Assembly: GCA_035517775.1 (NCBI GenBank)
Contig: DATIYF010000105.1
Span: forward strand, 74,452-138,451
Source of the DNA: DATIYF01 sp035517775
Lineage (GTDB): Bacteria; Acidobacteriota; Terriglobia; Terriglobales; Acidobacteriaceae
DNA length: 64,000 nt
Direction: 5' to 3'
A program made the position numbers and the translations under genes. Shown piece by piece: positions 33,390-42,315 of this stretch (positions are counted from its first letter, which is position 1; each line of letters starts with the position of its first letter). The notes beneath the pieces are model-generated. The model saw only the letters and a list, made by a program, of their open reading frames with translations, was not told the origin of the DNA and did no database searches.

Positions 33390-34955
33390 TTAGCGTCCCA
33401 GCGGCCGGTCAAAGTGATAGCTCAGCGTGACCCAGCCGCGATTGTGGTTGACCTGCCCGGGCAGGGTGACACCGCCCTGGGACTGCAGATAGTCGCGGGC
33501 ATATCCCAGGTTGGCGGAAAAGCTGCGCCCCAGGCGCTGCTCCAGCGCCAGGCTGCCCGAAGCCGAATTCAGATCGCCGTTCGCGGCCGAAGGATCGAGC
33601 GCGTGGTTCTGGCTGTAGATGGCGCCGACCTCGATGGCGGTCGAAGGCGTGAACTGGCGGCGCAGGCTGGCCGCCCCGCCGCTGTACTCGACCGCGCTCA
33701 GCAGGCCGCCGCCGTCGCTCACCTTGCGCACTGCGCTCAGCTGGGCGCTGGTGCGCGCCCCCTGCCAGTTGAAGCTCACCCCGCCGGCGCCGTACCAGTG
33801 ATGGGTGGTGATCGGGTCCGAGGTCACCTGCACCAGCGGCAGGGTCACCAGAGTCGAGACCATCTCCGTATTCAGCGTCGAATATTCCGGCCCGGCAAAC
33901 AGCGACAGCGCCATGCGCGGCTTCAGGTAGATGGTGTCAAACAGCAGGAAGCTCTGGGTCTCGTCAGTCTCGGTCGTCGGATTGAAGGTCAGCCGCTGGA
34001 ACTTGTAGGCCACCCCGGCCCAGTTCCGGGTGGTGATGCGGTGACTGTAGAAGCCGTCGCCCTCTTCGCTCTGGGTGTTCACCAGCGAGGTGACATTCTG
34101 CGGCACGTCCTTGAAGCGGGAGTCGTAGAAAGTGGCGCTGCCCCCCACCATGTCTCCGGCGCTGAACTGCCAGGTCATCTCCGCCGTGCCCAGCTCGCGC
34201 GCGGTTTTGGCGAGAGGGGTGACGATCGACTGGTTGGGCTGCTGCACCGGTCCGGTGCCAGGGGAGGAGGTGAGGCCGGAGCCGGCCTGCAGCTGATCGG
34301 AGAAATTCGAGGTCAACGTATAGTGGTCGCGCAAATGAAAATTCACATGCGGGCTGACCCGGTAACGCAGGTCTATGCCCACGTCATGCGATCCCTGATT
34401 ATAGGCGCTGAAGCGCTGGTTGACGACAAATCCTCCCGCATATTGCAGGGCCCAGAACAGGCGCGAACGGGCCTGGTCGAGCATCAGGTTGGGCATGACG
34501 GAATAGGTGGCCGAGCCCACCGGGTGGGTGGGCTGGGCGAGAATGTTGTCATCGTAGGAAGCGCCCAGGTTCACCCCGCCGCGCAGATAGTTGCGGTGCT
34601 CGGTCTCGCTCGAAAAGCGCAGCGAGCTGGCATCGAGATTCAGCGGCAGAGGCACGGGAACCACGTTCTCTTCCGAGTTGGGAACTTCCCCGGGAGGAGT
34701 AGAGGGTTGAATGCCGTTGTTCACCGATTCGGTCCCGCCCTCGCCCGGCTCCTGGCTGGGCTGGTCGGCTTCCCCGGCCGGGGTCTGCGTCTGGGTCTGG
34801 TCTTCCGGCTGGGATGGGGTCTCGGGCTGGGTCGGGCTGGGCTGGGTCTGGCCGGGCGGGTTTTCCTGCTGCGCATAGCTCGCCGCCGGCAGGCACAGGA
34901 GCAGCAGGGCCAGCAGCCAGCTTATCCGGGTTTTCTTGCCAGCAAAAATATTCAC
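33390..34955 (-). CDS. Outer-membrane beta-barrel protein of the EPS locus
   Basis: The product (521 residues from GTG 34955, whose GTGA overlaps the stop of the Wza-like gene) has a signal peptide (LLALLLLCLPAASYAQ), a Pro/Gln/Thr-rich linker of about 80 residues, then alternating strands with aromatic girdles ending VTLSYHFDRPLGR, a normal barrel C-terminus. The DDNILAQP stretch near residue 140 is found in EPS-associated barrel proteins. It may act as the outer pore or as a partner for the Wza-like protein. A longer upstream frame is an artefact of overlap with the Wza-like gene. Confidence 0.8.
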   Translation of the reverse strand: MNIFAGKKTRISWLLALLLLCLPAASYAQQENPPGQTQPSPTQPETPSQPEDQTQTQTPAGEADQPSQEPGEGGTESVNNGIQPSTPPGEVPNSEENVVPVPLPLNLDASSLRFSSETEHRNYLRGGVNLGASYDDNILAQPTHPVGSATYSVMPNLMLDQARSRLFWALQYAGGFVVNQRFSAYNQGSHDVGIDLRYRVSPHVNFHLRDHYTLTSNFSDQLQAGSGLTSSPGTGPVQQPNQSIVTPLAKTARELGTAEMTWQFSAGDMVGGSATFYDSRFKDVPQNVTSLVNTQSEEGDGFYSHRITTRNWAGVAYKFQRLTFNPTTETDETQSFLLFDTIYLKPRMALSLFAGPEYSTLNTEMVSTLVTLPLVQVTSDPITTHHWYGAGGVSFNWQGARTSAQLSAVRKVSDGGGLLSAVEYSGGAASLRRQFTPSTAIEVGAIYSQNHALDPSAANGDLNSASGSLALEQRLGRSFSANLGYARDYLQSQGGVTLPGQVNHNRGWVTLSYHFDRPLGR

Positions 34956-35596
34956 GGCACCACCACCGTATCTTTGGGCTGCAGCCGGATGTTCTCCTCC
35001 GTATTCTTGCCCTTGACTACGTCTTTGTAGTTGAAGGGGAAGCGGCCTTCGGTCCCGTCCGGGTTGCGGCGCAGCACATAAATGGACTTCTGTTTGGCGA
35101 AGTCGCGGAAGCCGCCGGCCATGGCGATGGCGTCGAGCACGGTGGTCGAGTTGGTCAGCAGATACGATCCCGGCCGCACCACCTGGCCGAGCACGTTGAA
35201 GCGCTTGCTGCGAATCTGCTGCACCATCACCGAAACTTCCGGATCGGAAATGTAATTCTTCAGCTTGGTGGTGATCTCCTGCTCCAGCTGGTCGGGCGTG
35301 CGCCCCGCGGCCTGCACCTCGCCCGCCAGGGGCAGCGAGATTCTGCCATCCAGGCGCACCGGAATGGTGCGCGAGATTTCCGGCTCCTTCCATACATTGA
35401 TGGAAAGCACGTCTTCGGGGCCGATCAGATATTCGCTGTCGTGCGGCTTGCTCTCCGGGTTCGGGGCCGCCGTGGGCGTGCTGCCCTCCCGCTTGTCGCT
35501 CTCGCCCGCCTGCGCCCACAGGGCGCCGCTGAGCAGCGCGCCCGCCAGGGCCGCCACCGCGGCCTGGCGCCAGAGACGGTTGCCTGCCATCTTCAT
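34952..35596 (-). CDS. Polysaccharide export protein (Wza-like, SLBB domain)
   Basis: The 214-residue product has a signal peptide ending AQA with no lipobox Cys. The polysaccharide export domain follows (YLIGPEDVLSINVWKEPEIS, about 57-76, and VRLDGRISLPLAGEV, about 81-95), then one SLBB segment (FNVLGQVVRPGSYLL). It would form the periplasmic or outer-membrane translocation ring. I chose ATG 35596 because GGGGAG lies 6 nt upstream. ATG 35659, overlapping the activator stop, is possible. It is shorter than Wza (about 379 residues), lacks the C-terminal helix and so probably needs the barrel gene downstream. Confidence 0.9.
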   Translation of the reverse strand: MKMAGNRLWRQAAVAALAGALLSGALWAQAGESDKREGSTPTAAPNPESKPHDSEYLIGPEDVLSINVWKEPEISRTIPVRLDGRISLPLAGEVQAAGRTPDQLEQEITTKLKNYISDPEVSVMVQQIRSKRFNVLGQVVRPGSYLLTNSTTVLDAIAMAGGFRDFAKQKSIYVLRRNPDGTEGRFPFNYKDVVKGKNTEENIRLQPKDTVVVP

Positions 35597-35648
35597 GTCT
35601 CGCTCCCCAACTTGGTTTTCGCCGGCCGGTTTCTTACTGGCCTGTTGA

Positions 35649-37154
35649 TTACTCGCCATGGTTGTTGCCTTTGACCCCAGGTCCGGCGAAGGGTGAAGAA
35701 AGATAGTCCGGAGGAGGACTCATGTGGTACTGCTGAATCTTGTAAAGCAAGGTGCGATAGCTGACCTTCAACAGCCGCGCCGCCGCCTTGCGGTTCCATC
35801 CCGTCTGCTCGAGCGCCACCGCGATGGCGTTACGCTCGGTTTCGCCTTTGACCGTCTGCACCAGGGAGCGCAGACCGGAGAGGCTGGACTCGCCATTTTC
35901 CGGAATAACCGCGCCCGTTTCCGCCTCGGCATCAAATTCCCGCCCCAGCTCGCTGAGCGCCAGATTTTCGTCGCCGGTCACCAGATAGCGCTTCACGAAG
36001 TTTTCCAGTTGGCGCAGATTTCCCGGCCAGGCGTATTCCCGGCAGGCATCGAGCATGGCAGAAGAAAACGCCCGCGGCGTAAGCCCATAGTGCTTGGCCA
36101 GCTGGTTCATGAAGCGGCCGAGCAGCAGCGGAATTTCATCCTGGCGCTGGCGCAGCGGCGGCACATGCACGGTAAAGGCGCTCAGCCGGTAGTAGAGGTC
36201 TTCGCGCAGGCGGCGTTCGGCCAGGGCCTGCTCGATATTGCCGTTGCTGGCGGCGATGATGCGCACATCCACGCTGATCGGCGCCTCGCTGCCCAGGCGG
36301 GCAAAGCGCCGCTCCTGCAGAATTTCGAGCAGCCGCGCCTGCAGGCTGAGCGGGGTCTGCACGATCTCGTCGAGCAGGATCGTGCCCTTCTCCGAAAGTT
36401 CGAATTTTCCCGTCTTGCGCCCGAGCGCCCCGGGAAACGCCCCGGGCTCGTAACCGAACAGCTCGCGCTCCAGCATGTCGCCGGGCAGGGCGGCGCAATT
36501 CACGGTGCGGAAGCGGAAGCCGGAGCGCACCGACAAGCGATGAATCAGCCGCGCCGTGGCTTCTTTGCCGCTGCCGCTCTCGCCTACGATCAGCACCGGA
36601 ACATCCACCTGCGCCAGCAGCTCCACCTGCGCCCGCAGCTTGCGCATGATGGGGCTGGCGGCCACAAAGAACAGGTCTTCATGCAACTGCCCCAGCTGTT
36701 CGTCTTCGCCTTCCTCCCCGAACTGGCCGGGCAGCAGAGCCAGATGGCGCCGGATGGCCGCTTCCAGCTGCTGCGCCTCGAAAGGCTGCACCAGATAATC
36801 CTGCGCCCCCAGCCGGGTCGCTTCCAGCCGGTGCTGCGCGTTGTCGGTATGAGAAAGCACTACGATGGGCAGATCGGGACGCACCCGGCGCAGCCAGCGC
36901 AGGGTGTAGAAGCCGTCGGCATCCTCGCGCGCCAGGTCGAGCAGCACCAGGGCCGGGGGCGCATCCGACTGCACCCGCTCCAGGGCCTCCAGGCCGCTGG
37001 CAGTCGATTCCACCTCCCAGGCGTTCCTCTCGCCGATCGCCCACAGCGAACTCAGCCCGGAGGGGTCGCGGCTGACCACCAGCATGTGCGCCGGCTCGGC
37101 CGAACTTACGGTCACGCGTTTTAAGAGGTCCTTCAAGGGAAACAAAAGGGACAA
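35649..37154 (-). CDS. Sigma-54-type activator with atypical receiver (PrsR-like)
   Basis: The 501-residue product has a receiver domain (about 22-140), an AAA+ domain (about 165-395) and a Fis-type HTH (GWNRKAAARLLKVSYRTLLY near 455-474). The receiver keeps the Asp at VLLDLA but has Gln where the conserved Lys should be (DYLVQPFE). In the AAA+ domain Walker A (GESGSGKE) and Walker B (GTILLDEI) are intact, but the sigma-54 contact loop GAFTGA reads GAFPGA near residue 238. It probably controls the EPS operon it lies in. Whether it still works with sigma-54 is uncertain. Confidence 0.9.
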   Translation of the reverse strand: MSLLFPLKDLLKRVTVSSAEPAHMLVVSRDPSGLSSLWAIGERNAWEVESTASGLEALERVQSDAPPALVLLDLAREDADGFYTLRWLRRVRPDLPIVVLSHTDNAQHRLEATRLGAQDYLVQPFEAQQLEAAIRRHLALLPGQFGEEGEDEQLGQLHEDLFFVAASPIMRKLRAQVELLAQVDVPVLIVGESGSGKEATARLIHRLSVRSGFRFRTVNCAALPGDMLERELFGYEPGAFPGALGRKTGKFELSEKGTILLDEIVQTPLSLQARLLEILQERRFARLGSEAPISVDVRIIAASNGNIEQALAERRLREDLYYRLSAFTVHVPPLRQRQDEIPLLLGRFMNQLAKHYGLTPRAFSSAMLDACREYAWPGNLRQLENFVKRYLVTGDENLALSELGREFDAEAETGAVIPENGESSLSGLRSLVQTVKGETERNAIAVALEQTGWNRKAAARLLKVSYRTLLYKIQQYHMSPPPDYLSSPFAGPGVKGNNHGE

Positions 37155-37189
37155 ACAAATTGGGAGGGAAACTGGTCTCGAACTTCCCG

Positions 37190-37738
37190 CTATACCGCTT
37201 CCACGCGGTAACCTTCAATGCGCACCGCCAGCGAGCGCTGAATCGCATCCACGGAAACCACCAGGGTGCGGTCGCCATTGCGGGAGAGCAAAATGCCTTC
37301 CACGCCATCGAGCGCGCCGTCGCGGATGCGCACCCGCTGGCCGATCTTCAGAAAGGGATGGGCCGAGAACGACAACTGCTCCGCCAGCAAAGCGCGAATG
37401 GCCTGAATCTGCTCATCGGGAATCGGAATGCCCTCGCCGCCCATGCCCACCACCTGCAGGACGCCATCGGTGCGGCAAACCTGTACCCGTTGCGTGTTGC
37501 CCGGCAGCATGCGCGCAAATACGTAACAACTGAACAGCGGCAGCTCCACGATCTTCTTGCGGTCGCTCCAGCGATGGGTTTCTTTCACCAGCGGCAGGAA
37601 GCTGGTCAATCCTTGCTCCACCAGACGCTCGGCCACCATCTTCTCGTGGCGGGCCCGGGTGTGAACGGCGTACCAGCGTTCACCAAAATGTTCGGCCGGC
37701 ATCACTGCACTCTCCCACGCGTGCTGGCTAGCGCTCAT
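37190..37738 (-). CDS. NusG-like antiterminator (UpxY/RfaH type)
   Basis: The 182-residue product has an NGN domain (about 18-115; WYAVHTRARHEKMVAERLVE at its start, FSCYVFARM in the core) and a C-terminal KOW domain (FLKIGQRVRIRDGALDGVEG, about 125-144). It is a paralogue of NusG of the UpxY/LoaP group that lets RNA polymerase read through long polysaccharide operons. It is the first gene of the locus, 35 bp before the activator gene. A GAGG site lies 8 nt before ATG 37738; a second Met (37702) is possible. Confidence 0.9.
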   Translation of the reverse strand: MSASQHAWESAVMPAEHFGERWYAVHTRARHEKMVAERLVEQGLTSFLPLVKETHRWSDRKKIVELPLFSCYVFARMLPGNTQRVQVCRTDGVLQVVGMGGEGIPIPDEQIQAIRALLAEQLSFSAHPFLKIGQRVRIRDGALDGVEGILLSRNGDRTLVVSVDAIQRSLAVRIEGYRVEAV

Positions 37739-37855
37739 AGCTTCGCCCTCTGAGTCCCATCCGCTGAGTGGGCCAAATAGATATGCATGAATGGATTTGC
37801 GTTATTCCGGGCAAGGGGAGGGGAAAACTTGCAAGGCGCCCGTAATGACGTTTGC

Positions 37856-37884
37856 AGCATACGGTGACATGCAACCGCCTGCAA
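37856..37884 (-). promoter_or_regulatory. Putative promoter of the EPS operon
   Basis: On the minus strand TTGCAG (37879-37884) and TATGCT (37856-37861) are separated by exactly 17 nt, a sigma-70-like pair. Transcription would begin near 37849, giving a leader of about 110 nt before the UpxY-type gene. No convincing sigma-54 -24/-12 site was seen by eye. Confidence 0.4.
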
Positions 37885-38212
37885 GAGGTACTTGCTCTGG
37901 GAGAATGTAATCTCATTCCTATGGGAGAAGAGTATATCTGTTGCGACCAACTAAAGTACCTTACACGATGGTGCCATATGGACCCAGACCCAGGCTCGAA
38001 CCGTGCCCTCCAAAGGACACGGATTAGAGTTCGCTAAAGATCTGAGCTTTCAAATGTAAGTAATTGATTTCCAGACTTATACCGTTCTCGCGACGGTCAC
38101 GGCAAAACTAACAGGCAAGCTGCCATTTGCCCGGCCCCGCGAACCTTGCGTGTATCATTCTGATACGCTGTGCAAACTTCCTCATCTCGGTATGCAAAGG
38201 TCTTCAACTGGA

Positions 38213-38241
38213 TTGTTTTTTTGCCCCACTTCCGCTACAAT
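38213..38241 (+). promoter_or_regulatory. Putative promoter of the LuxR/Sel1 regulator
   Basis: TTGTTT (38213-38218) and TACAAT (38236-38241) are separated by 17 nt. The start point would be near 38248, leaving a leader of nearly 200 nt before the ATG at 38444. Confidence 0.45.
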
Positions 38242-38443
38242 TTGCGGCGTTGCTGGTGAAGAAGGTCAGTTCCCTGACAACACGTTGCAACCTCCCCTTA
38301 GAGAAATGTGTGTTCCTCCCCTGCCGTAGGGCGGATTTGTCAGCGCAGGCCCCAGTTCTCGGCGCAAGCCGCATGTGGCTGCCTGCAAATCCGGCGCCTT
38401 GGACGGTTACTGAATAAGAGAAGGCCGAGTGCCTGGAGGAGTC

Positions 38444-39490
38444 ATGCCCCTAGAGCGCAGTTCCGGGGAGCAAGCCATACGGGTTTTGGTCGCCGACGAC
38501 ACCCACATCCACAGCCAGCTGCTGGCGGATGCCCTGCGCCGCGACTCAACCCTCGAAGTCGTAGGCGCGGTTTCTCACTCGCGCGATCTGCTGGCCGCGG
38601 CCGCGGCGGCGGATGTCCATGTCGCGGTCATCAGCTCCAATCTGGATGAAGAACCGCTGCGTGGTCTGGAAATGTTGCGCGAACTCCGCGCCACCCGTCC
38701 TCAGTTCCGCGCCATCATTCTGCTCGATTCCTCCAAACGCGAAGTCGTGGTCGAGGCCTTTCGCGCCGGCGCCCGGGGCGTGTTCAGCCGCCAGGAATCC
38801 CTGGAGACGCTGTGCAAGTGCGTCCGCCGGGTGCATGAAGGCCAGATCTGGGCCAACAGTGAACAGTTCAGCTTCGCCGTGGAGGCGCTGGCGTCCTCTC
38901 CCACCGTGCGCGCCGTCGGCGCCAATGGTCTGAGTCTGCTCTCCAAGCGCGAAATGGACGTGGTGCGCTGCCTGGCCGAGGGCCTTACCAACCGCGAGAT
39001 CGCCGAGCGGCTGGGATTGAGTCAACACACCATCAAAAATTATTTGTTCCGCGTTTTCGACAAGCTGGGCGTTTCCAACCGCCTGGAGCTGCTGTTTCTG
39101 ACTTTGAGCCAGCCGGTGGCGGGCATGACTCCCGCCGCCGGACTGCGCAATGCCGCCAACGGCAATGGCAACTACCAGGGCGAGACCTTCGAGGCCTGCC
39201 AGAAAGCCGCGGCCCAGGGGCTGCCCGCCGCGCAGTTGGCACTGGCGCAGCGCTATTGGCAGGGCAAGGGAGTAGCCCAGGATGCAGTCGCCGCTTACAT
39301 GTGGTTTCTGGTTTCCGAGCGGGCCAGCCTTGAAATGAAGGATGAGATCGTTGCCGCCAAGAGAAAGCTGGCGGAAGGGCTGACCACCGAGCAGCTGGTG
39401 GACGCGCAGAAGCGCGCGGCCGAGCATTTCAAGCGCAGCCCGAAAGCGGCGCCGCTGCCGCTTCCCGAGCCAACCCGCGCCAGCCGCTAG
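38444..39490 (+). CDS. LuxR-family regulator with degenerate receiver and Sel1-like C-terminus
   Basis: The ATG at 38444 is preceded by GGAGGAG and gives 348 residues. Residues about 10-130 form a response-regulator receiver (VLVADDTHIHSQLL). The phospho-acceptor Asp is replaced in AVISSNLDEE, and the conserved Lys region reads GVFSRQES, so normal phosphorylation is unlikely. Residues about 165-225 are a LuxR/GerE HTH (LSKREMDVVRCLAEGLTNRE, then IAERLGLSQHTIKNYLFRVF). The last about 85 residues match Sel1-type repeats (AAQLALAQRYWQGKGVAQD). It is divergent from the EPS operon and may regulate it. The REC-HTH-Sel1 order is unusual. Confidence 0.85.
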   Translation: MPLERSSGEQAIRVLVADDTHIHSQLLADALRRDSTLEVVGAVSHSRDLLAAAAAADVHVAVISSNLDEEPLRGLEMLRELRATRPQFRAIILLDSSKREVVVEAFRAGARGVFSRQESLETLCKCVRRVHEGQIWANSEQFSFAVEALASSPTVRAVGANGLSLLSKREMDVVRCLAEGLTNREIAERLGLSQHTIKNYLFRVFDKLGVSNRLELLFLTLSQPVAGMTPAAGLRNAANGNGNYQGETFEACQKAAAQGLPAAQLALAQRYWQGKGVAQDAVAAYMWFLVSERASLEMKDEIVAAKRKLAEGLTTEQLVDAQKRAAEHFKRSPKAAPLPLPEPTRASR

Positions 39491-39491
39491 C

Positions 39492-40379
39492 CTAGGCCAT
39501 CTTCTTTCCGCTGCGCAGGGTAAAGACGGTGATCTCCGGCGGACAATTCAGCCGCACCGCCAGGCGCACCGTGCCGATCCCCACATTGGTATAAAGCTTC
39601 AGCGCGCCCAGATCGTAGAACCCCATGGGATATCTTCGCGCCATCGAAGGCAACACCACGGCTCCCACAAAAGGCAGCCGCACCTGGCCGCCGTGCGAGT
39701 GCCCGGAAAGCTGAAAATCCACCGCATAGCTGCCCGCCAGCTGAATGGCAAAGTCGGGCTCGTGGGCCATCAGAATCACCGGCTCACTCGGAGGAATGCC
39801 GGCCAGAGTCTTGTCTATATCCGGCTCGCCTTCGAGCAGGTCATCTATCCCCGCCAGCCACAGCCGCGAATTCCCGCGCTCAAGAGCTGTGCAGGCGTTG
39901 CGCAGCGTCTTGATTCCGTAGTGCTGCAGCGTCTCAATCACCAGAGCTTCATCGGAAAAAGCATCGTGGTTGCCCATGCCGGCCCAGACGCCGTAAGGCG
40001 CGCGCAACGGGGCCAGGATTTCTGCGCACGGCCCGGCGCCGGCGGCGGCCCGGCTGGCGCGCGAGCGGCTGGAAACGTCCGGCAGCGGAACCGTGATGAA
40101 GTCCCCGGTCAGCAGGATCAGGTCAGGCCGCAAACCATTCACCACTTCCGCCGCTTTGCGGATGGGAACCACAGAGAATGTCGGGTCGTAGTGAAAATCG
40201 CTGAGTTGCACCACCCGCAGGCCGTCCCACGCCTGCGGCAGGCGCGGCAATGGCATATCCATGGCTACTACACGGGGATGATTGGCCTCGTAAAGCCCAT
40301 CCGAGGCCAGGGCGAGGGTGCCCGCGCCCGCCACCGCGGCGCTTGTCTTGAGGAACCTGCGTCTTGTCAGCAATCGCAT
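39492..40379 (-). CDS. Tat-exported metallophosphoesterase
   Basis: The 295-residue product starts with a twin-arginine signal (LTRRRFLKTSAAVAGAGTLAL). The calcineurin-like motifs follow: VVQLSDFHYD (about 56-65), LILLTGDFI, GMGNHDAFSD (about 136-145), LMAHEPDF and QLSGHSHGGQVRLP. This is the YaeI/YkuE group of phosphodiesterases, which act on lipid-linked or cell-wall substrates outside the cytoplasm. The gene converges with the LuxR/Sel1 gene, with only one base between the two stops. Confidence 0.9.
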   Translation of the reverse strand: MRLLTRRRFLKTSAAVAGAGTLALASDGLYEANHPRVVAMDMPLPRLPQAWDGLRVVQLSDFHYDPTFSVVPIRKAAEVVNGLRPDLILLTGDFITVPLPDVSSRSRASRAAAGAGPCAEILAPLRAPYGVWAGMGNHDAFSDEALVIETLQHYGIKTLRNACTALERGNSRLWLAGIDDLLEGEPDIDKTLAGIPPSEPVILMAHEPDFAIQLAGSYAVDFQLSGHSHGGQVRLPFVGAVVLPSMARRYPMGFYDLGALKLYTNVGIGTVRLAVRLNCPPEITVFTLRSGKKMA

Positions 40380-40771
40380 TCACCTCGTCTGGCTGGCTGG
40401 GGCGCTGGGCCGCATCCCTGCCGGCCAAGACGAGAGCACCTTTCCGGCACCCCCGAAAACTTCCCGAACTTTGATTCTATCAATGTGGTCTGGGCACCGC
40501 AGCGGCTGGGTTAACGGCGCAGGTTAGCGGCGCAGGTTCCCGGCAAGGAGGAAGCCGGCCAAGAGGAAGGAAGATGCGGACTTCGAAAGAAGGCGGACCT
40601 CAAATTGCGCCTGAGCAAACGGCGATCACGAATCCTGGCGCGGGCGAGGCCTGAGCAATCTGCGTGGGGTTGGCGTGAGAACAGCCCAGGCCCGGACCCG
40701 CGTGATTGGCAGCCTCGTCCCGGAAGCCACCCCCTGCACTGGTCGAATACAGAACTCTTGCCGGCGCGAGA
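40380..40771. other. Intergenic region, 392 bp
   Basis: No gene is supported. A direct repeat (GGCGCAGGTT twice, near 40515-40540) is present. The region should hold the promoter of the phosphoesterase gene and the end of the porin transcript. I see no clear terminator hairpin. Confidence 0.4.
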
Positions 40772-42091
40772 CTACTTCGCGTCCGCACTGCTGAAGGCAT
40801 AAATCAAACCGATCGTGACCGTGTTCTGCGCGTCTTTGAACAAGCCGTCCCGGTAGGGGAAGGTATCCTGGTTCGACATGTCACGCCGGAACTCCAGCCG
40901 GCTGATAATTTTGCTGGCCAGCATGCGCTGCAAGGTGAAGGTGAACTCGCTCAGGTCCTGCGGCGTACCGGTCGAAAACCCGTCATGATCTTTGAAGTAT
41001 TCGCCGCGGGTCGCCACCGTCCACGTGGCGTTCGGTGCGTACTTGATGTAACCCGCGATGCCGCTCCACCATCCCGGGGTGGAAAGATGCGGAGAAACCT
41101 GCACCAGAGCCCGGTCGTGCCCGTAGTCGTAGTTCGCAATGAATGAGAGCTTCGCATTGGGCGAGTAGGTGACCACGGTATCGGTCAGGTGGCGGAAGTC
41201 CGAATTATCATTGGCCTGCTCGGGACCCACCAGGTAATTTTCCACCAGGCTGAACTTGCTGTTGGGTGTATAAGCCGCGCTGAAGCCGGTGGTTTTGCCG
41301 CTGTTGTTGTCAACGCTGTTGTTCCAGCCGTTCACCAGGTAACCGGTGAGCGAGAACTTACTGTTGAAGGCATATTTCGCGTTCAGCCCGAAGTGAAAAT
41401 ACGGAATGGCCCAGGCAAATAGAATGCCGCGCGTGTAGTTCCAGTTATCTTTGCTCTCGATCACTTCCGCGCCCGCCGGGGTCACGAATTTTCCCACGTT
41501 GATCTGCAGGCCCTTGCCCACCGGCGCCATGTATTCCAAATAGCCTTCTTTCAGATACTGATCGAAGCCAAGTTCGGTAGGCGAGGCGCTGTTGACCGCG
41601 TTCATTGCCTGCCCGAAACCGAGCGCGATGTGATAACCGGCGCGGTTGGTCGTGTCCACCGGCTTATCGGCCACAAGCTCCAACATGTTCAGAGCAAATT
41701 GACTGGAGTTGATATCGAAGTTGCGGTATTGCGTGGTGCGGCCGGCCGGCTGGTTGGAGTTGTAGTCGTAATACACGTCCACGAAACCGCTCAGCGTCGT
41801 CGGCCCGAGCAGGCTCGCCAGGCTGGGCGCTGCAGGCTTGGTCTCAGTCGTGGCCACGGCCGCGCTCGCGGCCGGTGCGGGCGCCGGCGCCGCGGCGCTC
41901 TTCTGCTCCGCCAGTTGCGCCTTCAGGTCCATCAACTGCTTTTCCAGATCGCTGATGCGTTGCGCCAGGTCGGCATTGCTGGGCGCCGCCGCGTCCTGGG
42001 CCGCGCTGCGGCACGGTTGGAAGACAGCCAAGCTAAGAACTATCAGGAAGGCAGCTGTGCGATAAGCAGGCTTCATAGTTCGGATGCTCAC
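40772..42091 (-). CDS. Outer-membrane porin (beta-barrel porin-2 / OmpL-like)
   Basis: The 439-residue product has a signal peptide (residues about 6-31, ending SAAQ), a coiled-coil segment (LAQRISDLEKQLMDLKAQLA, about 42-61), an Ala/Pro linker and then a barrel beginning LSGFVDVYYDYNSNQPAG, the mark of the BBP2 porin family. It ends VTIGLIYAFSS. The coiled coil probably forms a periplasmic trimer stalk. The GTG start at 42091 has GAGGAG 4 nt upstream. Substrate is unknown. Confidence 0.85.
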   Translation of the reverse strand: MSIRTMKPAYRTAAFLIVLSLAVFQPCRSAAQDAAAPSNADLAQRISDLEKQLMDLKAQLAEQKSAAAPAPAPAASAAVATTETKPAAPSLASLLGPTTLSGFVDVYYDYNSNQPAGRTTQYRNFDINSSQFALNMLELVADKPVDTTNRAGYHIALGFGQAMNAVNSASPTELGFDQYLKEGYLEYMAPVGKGLQINVGKFVTPAGAEVIESKDNWNYTRGILFAWAIPYFHFGLNAKYAFNSKFSLTGYLVNGWNNSVDNNSGKTTGFSAAYTPNSKFSLVENYLVGPEQANDNSDFRHLTDTVVTYSPNAKLSFIANYDYGHDRALVQVSPHLSTPGWWSGIAGYIKYAPNATWTVATRGEYFKDHDGFSTGTPQDLSEFTFTLQRMLASKIISRLEFRRDMSNQDTFPYRDGLFKDAQNTVTIGLIYAFSSADAK

Positions 42092-42241
42092 TTTTCTCCT
42101 CGAGAGTCGAGCGCGAAGCAGTCACGCGTTCGTCAACGATTGTGGGAAGGTAACCGCGCGCCTGTATCGCAGTCCAATACATAATTTTTTTGAGCGGGAT
42201 TAGAAAATGTTCTGAAAAATTAAATTTATGGGAGGTATAAG

Positions 42242-42282
42242 CGCCGGGTGCTCGCCTTCCGCTGGGGGGCAGACACCCGGCG
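42242..42282. other. Inverted repeat between porin and methyltransferase genes
   Basis: A perfect 9-bp stem, CGCCGGGTG with CACCCGGCG, encloses a 23-nt loop. There is no long T run on either side, so it is not a standard terminator. It lies in the 224-bp gap upstream of the porin gene and could be a leader structure or a weak stop for the gene at 42316. Confidence 0.4.
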
Positions 42283-42315
42283 AACACTTTTGCGCTTCAG
42301 ATCTTATTGACCGGG

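Larger units (their letters stand above)
37739..38443. other. 705-bp divergent regulatory region
   Basis: No gene is supported here. It separates the minus-strand EPS operon from the plus-strand LuxR-like regulator and holds the two putative promoters listed separately. It is more AT-rich than the coding regions around it. The minus-strand leader of about 110 nt before the antiterminator gene is a likely place for an antitermination or pausing signal, but I see no known ops or JUMPstart element. Confidence 0.6.

Noticed and set aside
38127..38417. Open frame of 96 codons on plus in the divergent region
   Set aside because: No ribosome site and no family match; it contains the putative promoter for the regulator at 38444.
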